NCBI GenBank assembly: GCA_965218865.1
Contig: CBDCME010000063.1
Span: 9,234-73,233 of the forward strand
Direction: 5' to 3'
Source of the DNA: CBDCME01 sp965218865
GTDB lineage: Bacteria > Pseudomonadota > Alphaproteobacteria > JAAXGF01
Length of the DNA stretch: 64,000 nt
Shown: piece after piece, positions 57,088 to 64,000 of the stretch
Layout: each line of letters begins with the position of its first letter
Position numbering within the stretch: position 1 is the stretch's first letter
The notes under the pieces: model-generated
What the model saw: only the letters and a program-made list of their open reading frames with translations
The model's database searches: none
What the model was told of the DNA's origin: nothing
Position numbers and translations under genes: made by a program

Positions 57088-57116
57088 CGGGGCGGAGGGG
57101 TACTGTCTCCGCCCCG
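57088..57116 (+). other. Ten-base-pair GC hairpin between binding-protein and permease genes
   Basis: CGGGGCGGAG (57088-57097) pairs perfectly with CTCCGCCCCG (57107-57116) around a nine-base loop. No T-run follows, so it is not a classic terminator. Such hairpins after ABC binding-protein genes commonly protect the 3' end of the abundant binding-protein message or reduce downstream expression. The gap holds no gene. Confidence 0.7.
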
Positions 57117-57215
57117 CCGTCCCCGGCGGGGAGCGGCAGGCGACCGACCTCTCGGGTTTGTATCCGCGAGGCGCCATCAGTTTGGCCGAAGCATGGATAG
57201 AAGCGGGACTCATTC

Positions 57216-58118
57216 ATGAGCGTCCATGATTTCTGGACACCCTTCGCCGCCGAACCGTTCATTAATGCGCTGATCATCGGGCTCAGCCTAGCCAGCATTT
57301 GGCTGGTCGCGGCGCTTGGGCTCACCATCATCTACGGCACCATGGGCGTCATTAATATGGCCCATGGCGAGTTCATCATGCTCGGCGCCTACTTCACCTG
57401 GATGCTGCAGTATTTCGCGGGTTTCCCGTGGCTGCTCTGCCTGCCGGTCTCCTTCGTGCTCGTCGGCCTCATCGGATGGCTGGTCGAACGCGGGCTCATA
57501 CGACACTTGTACGATCGACCATTGGACACGCTCCTCGCGACATGGGGCGTATCCTTGGTCTTCATCCAGAGCATCCGGCTGATCTTCGGCGGCGAGCCGC
57601 AATATGTTGCCGTGCCCGATTGGCTGACCAGCGCGATGACGATCGACTTCGTCCACGTGCCCTGGATCAGGATCTTCATCTTCTTCGCGGCGCTGGTGCT
57701 GGTCGCCATGACCTGGGCGATCCTGTTCAAGACCAATATCGGCATCCAGGTCCGCGCGGTGATGCAGAACCCGCAAATGGCGGCGTCCTTCGGCATCAAT
57801 TCGACCCGGGTCTACGGCCTCACCTTCGCCTATGGCGCCGGCCTCGCCGGCATCTCGGGCTCCATGTTCGCGGGCCTGAAGACGATCTTCCCGGATATGG
57901 GGCTGGGCTATGTGGTGGAGGCGTTCCTGGTGGTGGTGACGGGCGGCGGCGAGCTGTTCGGCAGCCTGGCGACGGCCGGCATCATGGGCGAGATGTTCTC
58001 GATCTTCTCCTACTTCACCAACGACACCTTCGCCCGCTTCGTTCTGTTCATCCTGATCGTGATCTTCCTCCGGTTCCGGCCGCAGGGGATTTTCGCGCCC
58101 AGCATGGCGCGGCGCTAA
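57216..58118 (+). CDS. Branched-chain-type ABC permease (UrtB/LivH)
   Basis: This 300-residue membrane protein has the LivH/UrtB blocks LGLTIIYGTMGVINMAHGEF, GIQVRAVMQNPQMAASFGIN and LVVVTGGGELFGSLATAGIM. It forms half of the transmembrane channel with the next gene's product. The frame is intact. Confidence 0.93.
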   Translation: MSVHDFWTPFAAEPFINALIIGLSLASIWLVAALGLTIIYGTMGVINMAHGEFIMLGAYFTWMLQYFAGFPWLLCLPVSFVLVGLIGWLVERGLIRHLYDRPLDTLLATWGVSLVFIQSIRLIFGGEPQYVAVPDWLTSAMTIDFVHVPWIRIFIFFAALVLVAMTWAILFKTNIGIQVRAVMQNPQMAASFGINSTRVYGLTFAYGAGLAGISGSMFAGLKTIFPDMGLGYVVEAFLVVVTGGGELFGSLATAGIMGEMFSIFSYFTNDTFARFVLFILIVIFLRFRPQGIFAPSMARR

Positions 58119-58134
58119 CAGCGGTCTGAGCATC

Positions 58135-59268
58135 ATGTTGTGGAGAACAGAGCAGGCGGGGCAGCGCCAGAACCTCTATCACGACAAGCGCGCGCAGTGG
58201 CTGGTCTACGTCGTGGCCTTCGGCGGGCTCGCCACCATTCCGCTGTTCTTGGGCGACGACCCCTTCGCGCTCAACCAGTTCGCGCGCTACGGCGTCTTCG
58301 GCATTCTCGCGCTCTCGGTGAGCCTGGTGTGGGGCTTTGGCGGCATCCTCAGCCTCGGCCAGGGGATCGCCTTCGGCATGGCGGCCTACGGCATGGGCGC
58401 CACCATGCAGATGCAGTACCAGGACCCGGAGTACGACCCGATCCCGAGCTTCATGCTGACCAACGAGCTCGAGGCGCTGCCGACGGTGTGGGAGCCGTTC
58501 TGGCATACCGAGGTCGGGCTCATCCTGGCGCTCGGGATACCCACTCTCTTCTTCGTCATCTTCGGCTTCCTGATGTTCCAGGCGCGGCTTGCCGGCGCCT
58601 TCGTCGCGATCATGACGCTGGCCATGCTCGGCGCCTGGTACAACATGGCCTACGACATGCAGCCCTTCACGGCCGGCTTCAACGGCATATCGCCGCCCAG
58701 CGCCTTCCATGCCTTCGGTGTCGAGGTCGATCCCTACAGCAGCATGATCTACTGGGTGTCGCTGGGTGTTCTCGCCGCCCTTACTCTCGGGACCAAGTTG
58801 CTGCTCGAGAGCAAATTCGGAACCATCATCCAGGCCATCCGCGACGATCCCGAGCGTGCGCGCTTCCTCGGCTACAACGTCGCCTTCTATCAGGTGACCG
58901 TGTTCACGATCTCGGGCCTGATTGCGGCGCTTGCCGGCGTCGTCTGGGTGATGATCGTCCAGTATGTCTCGCCGACCTCGCTCGAGATTTTCTTCAGCAT
59001 CACCATGGTGATCTGGGCCGCCGTCGGCGGCCGGCTCTCGTTGTTCGGCGCGATCTTCGGCGCCATTTTCATCAATACGATCCAGAGCTACGTGGGCGAC
59101 GCGTTCCAGGCCGCCTGGTTCGTGATCCTCGGCACGGTTTTCATCGTCGTCGTGCGCTTCCTGCCGAAGGGGCTGGCCGGCCTGTTCGAGATGATCATCG
59201 GCCTCATTCCCTATCGCGGCCGCGCGCCGGTCAGGCCGCCGCTAGGCCCCCGGCGGGCGGCGGACTAG
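58135..59268 (+). CDS. Branched-chain-type ABC permease (UrtC/LivM)
   Basis: This 377-residue membrane protein has ALSVSLVWGFGGILSLGQGI, then AFGMAAYGMGA, the EAA-like loop TIIQAIRDDPERARFLGYNV and MVIWAAVGGRLSLFGAIFGA. It is the partner permease of the preceding gene and starts 16 bases after it. The UrtC-like features fit the UrtA-type binding protein. Intact. Confidence 0.93.
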   Translation: MLWRTEQAGQRQNLYHDKRAQWLVYVVAFGGLATIPLFLGDDPFALNQFARYGVFGILALSVSLVWGFGGILSLGQGIAFGMAAYGMGATMQMQYQDPEYDPIPSFMLTNELEALPTVWEPFWHTEVGLILALGIPTLFFVIFGFLMFQARLAGAFVAIMTLAMLGAWYNMAYDMQPFTAGFNGISPPSAFHAFGVEVDPYSSMIYWVSLGVLAALTLGTKLLLESKFGTIIQAIRDDPERARFLGYNVAFYQVTVFTISGLIAALAGVVWVMIVQYVSPTSLEIFFSITMVIWAAVGGRLSLFGAIFGAIFINTIQSYVGDAFQAAWFVILGTVFIVVVRFLPKGLAGLFEMIIGLIPYRGRAPVRPPLGPRRAAD

Positions 59269-59280
59269 GAGGGCGCGGGC

Positions 59281-60036
59281 GTGGCAACCATTCTCGAGGT
59301 CGCGGACCTGACCAAGGCCTATGACGAGTACAGGGTCGTCGACAGCTTCAGCTTCCAGGTGGAAGAAGGCGAGCTGCGCTGCCTGCTCGGGCCCAACGGC
59401 GCCGGCAAGACGACGACGATGGACCTCATCACGGGCCGTCAGAAGGTCACGTCGGGCAAGATCGTGTTTCAGGGCCGCGACATTACCGGCTTGCCCGAGC
59501 ACAGGATCGTCAAGCACGGCATCGGCCGCAAATTCCAGGTGCCGGCGGTGTTCAGGGACCTCACCGTGCGCCAGAACCTGCAGGTCGCCAACAGCCGGAA
59601 CACAAATCCCTTCGTCAACATGATCACGTACCGCCAGCGGGCCGGGCGCGAGCGTCTGATGGAGATCGTCGAGCTCGTCGGGCTAGAGGAGCGACTGGAT
59701 GAGCTCGGTGGCAATCTGAGCCACGGCGAGACCCAGTGGCTTGAGATCGGCATGGTGCTGACCCAGGACCCGAAGCTGCTGCTCATGGACGAGCCCACCG
59801 CCGGCATGACCGAGCAGGAGACCCACAAGACCTCCGAAATCTTCAATCGGCTGAAGGGCGAGCGCACGCTGGTCGTGGTCGAGCACGACATGGCGTTCGT
59901 GCGGGAAATCGCCGATATCATCACGCTCATGCATCTGGGCAAGACGTTGGCGGAAGGCCCGATGCACGAGGTGGAGAACGATCCGGGCGTGCGCGAGGTC
60001 TATCTCGGCGCCGAGGGCATCAGCGATGCTGCTTGA
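59281..60036 (+). CDS. ABC transporter ATPase (UrtD/LivG)
   Basis: This 251-residue ATPase has Walker A LLGPNGAGKTTTMDLI, the family extension GIGRKFQVPAVFRDLTVRQN, signature LSHGETQWLEIG, Walker B LLLMDEPTAGMTEQE, and the H-loop VVVEHDMAFV. HGETQ in place of SGGQ is usual in UrtD proteins. It starts with GTG 59281 and overlaps the next gene by 11 bases. Confidence 0.94.
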   Translation: MATILEVADLTKAYDEYRVVDSFSFQVEEGELRCLLGPNGAGKTTTMDLITGRQKVTSGKIVFQGRDITGLPEHRIVKHGIGRKFQVPAVFRDLTVRQNLQVANSRNTNPFVNMITYRQRAGRERLMEIVELVGLEERLDELGGNLSHGETQWLEIGMVLTQDPKLLLMDEPTAGMTEQETHKTSEIFNRLKGERTLVVVEHDMAFVREIADIITLMHLGKTLAEGPMHEVENDPGVREVYLGAEGISDAA

Positions 60037-60724
60037 GCTGGAAGGCGTCACCTCCTTCTACGGCAAGACGCCAATTCTCCAGAATGTCAGCCTGGGCGTC
60101 CAGGAGGGCCACTGCATGGCCGTGTTGGGGCGGAACGGCGTCGGCAAGACGACGCTGATGCGCACCATCATGGGGCTGACCACGCACATGACCGGCGTGC
60201 TCAGGATCGCCGGCGAGGATGCGAGCGCCATGCCCACGCACCAGCGCTCCGAGATCGGCGTCGGCTACATCCCGCAGGGGCGCGGCATCCTGCCCAAGTT
60301 CTCGGTGCGCGAGAACATCCTGCTCGGGACCTTCGCCCGCAACGACAAGCGGCGCAGGATCCCCGACATGTGCCTCGATCTCTTTCCCTATCTCGCCGAG
60401 AATCTGGACAAGCGGGCGGGGCAGCTGTCCGGCGGTCAGCAGCAGCAGCTCTCGATTTCGCGCGCGCTCGCGACCGACCCCAAGATCCTGCTTCTGGACG
60501 AGCCGACCGAAGGCATTCAGCCCAATATCGTGCGGGAGATCGAGGCCACGATCATGCGGCTCAACACCGAGGTCGGGCTCACGCTCGTGCTCACGGAGCA
60601 GCACATCAGGGTCGCGCGTCTGCTGGCGCACGAGTTCGTCATCATGGATAACGGTCTGATCGTCGAGGGTGGCCCCATCGGCGGATTGACCGACGAGGTC
60701 GTCGACAAGTATCTGACGATCTGA
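60026..60724 (+). CDS. ABC transporter ATPase (UrtE/LivF)
   Basis: This 232-residue ATPase has Walker A VLGRNGVGKTTLMRTI, signature LSGGQQQQLSISRALA, Walker B ILLLDEPTEGIQPNIV and H-loop LTEQHIRV. The E-G-I-Q-P-N-I-V stretch is typical for UrtE. It is the second ATPase of the importer. Intact. Confidence 0.94.
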   Translation: MLLELEGVTSFYGKTPILQNVSLGVQEGHCMAVLGRNGVGKTTLMRTIMGLTTHMTGVLRIAGEDASAMPTHQRSEIGVGYIPQGRGILPKFSVRENILLGTFARNDKRRRIPDMCLDLFPYLAENLDKRAGQLSGGQQQQLSISRALATDPKILLLDEPTEGIQPNIVREIEATIMRLNTEVGLTLVLTEQHIRVARLLAHEFVIMDNGLIVEGGPIGGLTDEVVDKYLTI

Positions 60725-60767
60725 GGCTTACGAGGGCCGAGGCAGTAGACGCGAGGGGAGACCCAGA

Positions 60768-61210
60768 ATGATCCGTATTCCGCCGAAAGGCAGTCCCGAA
60801 CGGGATCGTCTCATCGACGAGCACAAGGCGTGCATCGAGTCCATGAAGGGCGTCGCCGGTTGCTCGATCCTGCGCTGCGCGACGCAGGGCGACACCACCG
60901 AGATCAGCGGCGGCATTCATGAGGACTTCCAGCTCAATCGCGTGCTGCTGCGGATGCGGGCCCAGCCGGCGACGGGTAAGCTCGTGGTGGTCTGCACCAG
61001 GATAGAGAAGGAGTGGCGCATTGCCCGCTGCTCCGGCATCAGGGGGCGTGCCGCCGGAGTTCGTCTCCAACAAGGTGTACGACAACGAGCAGGACCCGCA
61101 GCACGACATCTTCCTCATGCGGCTCGACGAATTCGCGGAGACCGACGGTTTCCCCCGAGCACTTCCATCAAGGCTGGAAGCGCCGCGACGACAACTGGGC
61201 CGCGTCCTAG
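60768..61210 (+). CDS. N,N-dimethylformamidase-like small subunit, two frameshifts
   Basis: The first frame gives RIPPKGSPERDRLIDEHKAC through VVVCTRIEKEWRIARCSGI. The second gives GVPPEFVSNKVYDNEQDPQH and DIFLMRLDEFAETDGFP, and the third EHFHQGWKRRDDNWAAS to a stop at 61210. Together they are about 146 residues, the size and pattern I recall for the alpha subunit of DMFase. Each shift is one extra base, in a G5 run (61042-61046) and a C5 run (61152-61156). It precedes the large subunit and follows an intact transporter. Confidence 0.75.
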
Positions 61211-61308
61211 GGCGCGGTTCCGGGCGACCGTTCCGGGATTCCATGCGTTAACCGATCAGGGCGCGCGAGCGGCTGCGTAGGCCCGCGCGATTCAAGGAGA
61301 GACACCCG

Positions 61309-63718
61309 ATGGCTTGGATGAGACTGACGGGATATGCGGACAAGTTCGGCGTCCATCCCGGCGATACGATCCGCTTCCACGTGAACTGCGACGGGCCGAA
61401 GAAGTACGACACCCAGCTCGTGAAGATGATCCACGGGGATACCAACCCGCGCGGGCCGGGCCTGATCGAGCGCAAGAGGCGGGCATCCCTCAACGGCTCC
61501 TACAAGGGGCGCCGCCAGGTCATCCACAGCGGCTCCTACGGTTGCGTGGAGGACTCCTCGCAGCTCCGCGCCCAGAGCTTCACGCTGCAGTGGCTGGGTC
61601 TGGCCGACGACGCCGAAGACCCATCCGAAGTACTGGAAGCACGGCGCCCAGGGCCTGGTCACGAAGTGGCACAAGAACAAGGGCTACGGCCTCTTCGTCA
61701 ACGAGGACGGCTGCGCCGAGCTTCGCATCAACGGCAAGAAGCTCACGACCGGCGCGCCGCTCCGCGATCACGCCTGGCACTTCCTCGCCGCGAGCTACGA
61801 CGCCAAGTCGGGCCAGGCGATCCTCTATCACGAGCCGCAGGTGGTCTACGCCCTCGATCCCGTGATCAGGCCGGCGAAGGAGAAGATCGCAGGGCCGGTC
61901 AGGCATGACGCGAGCCCCGCGGTCATCGCCGGCTATACCGGCGCGCACAGCGACGATCCCACGGCGCAGTCGTCCGTGCCCGCGGGCATCGTCATCGGCG
62001 GCCACTACAACGGCAAGATCGACAGCCCCAGGATCTGCAATCGCGCGCTGAGCCGCGAAGAGATCGAGACGATGAAGCTCGGCGCCCAACGCGGGATGAC
62101 CGAGCGGCGCAACTCCGGCCCCACCGGGGCGCTCTCCGAGACGATCGTCGCGGCGTGGGATTTCTCCGACGGCATCGACACCATCGTCGGCAAGGACCAC
62201 GGGCCGTACCTGCTCGATGCGCAGATCGTCAACTGCCCGACCCGGGCCATGACCGGCCACAACTTCTCGGGCAACAACTTCGACTGGAAGCATGCGCCGG
62301 AGGAGTATGGCGCGATCCACTTCCACGACGACGATGTGGACGACGCGCGCTGGGGAGGTCGACTTCGAATGGACCGTCCCGGCGAACTATGAGAGCGATT
62401 CCTACTGCGTGAAGCTCACCACGGAGGAAGGCGACGAGGACTACATCCCGTTCTTCGTCGTGCCCCGCCCGGGGCAGGAGCAGGCCAAGATCGCGGTGAT
62501 GATGCCGACGATCAGCTACATGGCCTACGCCAACGAGCATCTCGCCAACAACGCGGGCGGGGCGGAGCTGCTGGTCTACCGCGTGCCGATCATGCAGCAC
62601 CAGAACATGTTCCTGGCCGAGCATCGCGAGTATGGCGGCTCGATCTACGACACCCATACCGACGGGAGCGGCCTCTGCCTCTCGTCGAGGCTCCGGCCGA
62701 TCCTCAGCGTCCGGCCGCAATACGACCACTTCCTGATGCAGGCGCCGTGGCAATACCCGGCCGACCTGCATCTGATCTACTGGCTCAACCAGCTGGGCTA
62801 CGAGTACGACGTCATCACCGACGAGGACGTGAACTACGACGGCCTCGCGCGGCTGGAGAACTACAACGTCCGTGATCACCGGCTCGCATCCGGAGCACAA
62901 CTCCGGTCCGCAGCTGGACGCGATCCACGACCTACACCCAGCGCGGCGGCCGCTTCATGTACATGGGCGCGGACGGCTTCTACTGGATTCACTCCTACCA
63001 TCCGGGCTACGACCATCTCGGGCGCGGCATCGTCACCGAGATGCGCCGCTGCGAATCCGGCATCAGGACCTGGCGCGCCGACCCCGGCGAGTACTATCAC
63101 CAGTCGACCGGCGAGCTCGGCGGCATGTGGCGCTATCGCGGGCGCTACCTGCACTCGGTCGCCGGCACCGGCATGTCGTCCGAAGGCTTCGACATCTCCA
63201 GCTACTATTCGCGGACGCCGGAGAGTAACGATCCGCGTGTCTCGTGGGCCTTCGAGGGCATCGGCTACGACGAGAAGATCGGCAACTTCGGCCTGGTCGG
63301 CGGCGGCGCCGCCGGCACCGAGCTCGACATCGTCGACACCCTGCTCGGCTCGCCGCCGCACACGCTGATCGCCGCGACCTCGGCGGGGCGCCATACCGAG
63401 GGCTATCTGCTGGTGATGGAGGACTTCGGCTTCAACCAGCAGGGCCTCGACGGCACCCAGCACCCGCGCGTGCGCTCGGACATCGCCTATCACGAGACCC
63501 CCAACGGCGGCGCCTGCTTCGCCTTCAGCTCGATCGCCTTCTGCGGGTCGCTACCGTGGAACAACGGCGATCCCGAGAAGAACAACATCTCGCGGCTGGT
63601 GAAGAACGTGCTCGACCGCTTCTCGCAGAACGGCCCGCTGCCGGCCGCGCCGCGCCGCGCCATCCAGCACCGCGGCCGCGCCGATTACGATCCGCCGCTC
63701 AACAAGAAGCGGAAGTAG
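61309..63718 (+). CDS. N,N-dimethylformamidase-like large subunit, four frameshifts
   Basis: Pieces in successive frames are AWMRLTGYADKFGVHPGDTI; WVWPTTPKTHPKYWKHGAQG then LVTKWHKNKGYGLFV; EVDFEWTVPANYESDSYCVK; VITGSHPEHNSGPQLDAIHD; and GGRFMYMGADGFYWIHSYHP to LNKKRK. Read together they are about 800 residues, near the size of the DMFase beta subunit, a mononuclear-iron amidohydrolase that splits dimethylformamide to formate and dimethylamine. A laminin-G/concanavalin-like part lies in the middle. Shifts near 61593, 62353, 62867 and 62927 each equal one extra base. Substrate specificity is not provable. Confidence 0.75.
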
Positions 63719-63790
63719 CGGATCGCCGCAGCGACGGACGGGGCGGGCGATGTGCCTGTCCCGTCCTGACGCGGCCGAGGGTCTGGCCCG

Positions 63791-64000
63791 ATGACGATGC
63801 GGCCCGATCTCGACTATCTGGACGAGGGTGTCGATCTCCAGGATCCCACCCTCTACAAGCCGTCGCGCGCGCGCTTCGGCAAGGCCCGCATCCTCACGCC
63901 CATCGCCTACCGCTCGAAGGTCTTCGCCGACCTGGAGGACGAGAAGATCTGGACGCGGAGCTGGATCTGCATCGGCTCCCATCGCGAAATCCCGAACGTC
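63791..64000 (+). CDS. Rieske-type aromatic-ring-hydroxylating oxygenase alpha subunit (start only)
   Basis: From ATG 63791 the 70 visible codons read TMRPDLDYLDEGVDLQDPTL, IAYRSKVFADLEDEKIWTRS and WICIGSHREIPN. E-x-I-W-x-R-S-W-x-C-I-G before the Rieske cluster is typical of these oxygenases. The cluster itself lies beyond the window. The position after an amide hydrolase suggests oxidative demethylation or ring attack on the released product. Confidence 0.75.
   Translation, partial: MTMRPDLDYLDEGVDLQDPTLYKPSRARFGKARILTPIAYRSKVFADLEDEKIWTRSWICIGSHREIPNV

Noticed and set aside
55621..57213. 530-codon minus-strand ORF opposite the binding-protein gene
   Set aside because: The plus strand encodes a clear Tat-exported binding protein.
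1..64000. tRNA and rRNA genes
   Set aside because: Intergenic regions were read for cloverleaf and GTTCGA-type motifs and none was convincing.

Overview
The window looks like a piece of a GC-rich alphaproteobacterial genome, Rhodospirillales-like. The signs are a separate b' subunit in the F0 ATP synthase cluster (I-a-c-b'-b), a MucR/Ros-type regulator gene, the ubiG / lysC / ptsP neighbourhood, and the tsaE-amgK-murU-addB-addA string. No rRNA, tRNA or CRISPR array was recognised.

Layout. 1-2160 (-): F0 genes atpI, atpB, atpE, atpF', atpF (cut by the window edge). 2402-10836 (+): an export-type operon (MMPL/RND transporter, LolA-like periplasmic protein, outer-membrane protein). About 4 kb of accessory DNA splits it: a broken mucR, a truncated IS1595, an IS630, a 5'-truncated integrase and a higBA toxin-antitoxin pair. 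10837-15297: remnants and mobile DNA, with a histidine-kinase scrap, a small inverted-repeat element, a cysteine-rich lipoprotein, a glycine-zipper surface protein and an IS1634-type element. 15298-23622: housekeeping genes (aldo/keto reductase, ptsP, nitronate monooxygenase-like, lysC, ubiG, purU) plus a second toxin-antitoxin pair. 23948-27412: small secreted TPR genes, gene scraps and a nitroreductase. 27773-38234 (+): GST, queG, tsaE, amgK, murU, addB, addA, mostly overlapping, joining tRNA modification, peptidoglycan recycling and double-strand-break repair. 38442-44034: two chimeric ORFs and single-copy relatives of one secreted winged-helix-like family. 44575-47530: IS91 and IS110 remnants and a truncated rsmB.

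From about 47.6 kb the content becomes catabolic: 2-hydroxyacid dehydrogenase, HpcH/HpaI aldolase, a D-apionate-lactonase-like protein and a Gfo/Idh oxidoreductase on the minus strand. Then come an IS5 element, a TPR/2-oxoglutarate oxygenase gene, and a plus-strand operon with a five-gene urea/short-chain-amide ABC transporter, both subunits of an N,N-dimethylformamidase-like amidohydrolase and the start of a Rieske oxygenase. The plus-strand part reads as uptake and hydrolysis of a small amide.

Three things stand out. (1) A family of four signal-peptide-bearing winged-helix-like proteins ends in a conserved RRW-x4-C-x3-D-x-C type tail. Two members lie in frame inside larger ORFs, one joined to MsrA and one sandwiched between two cold-shock domains and a DEAD-box helicase. 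(2) A hairpin repeat of about 130 bp occurs four times. (3) Many genes carry single-base frameshifts, mostly equivalent to one extra base and often in short homopolymers, so either decay or consensus error must be settled before calling pseudogenes.
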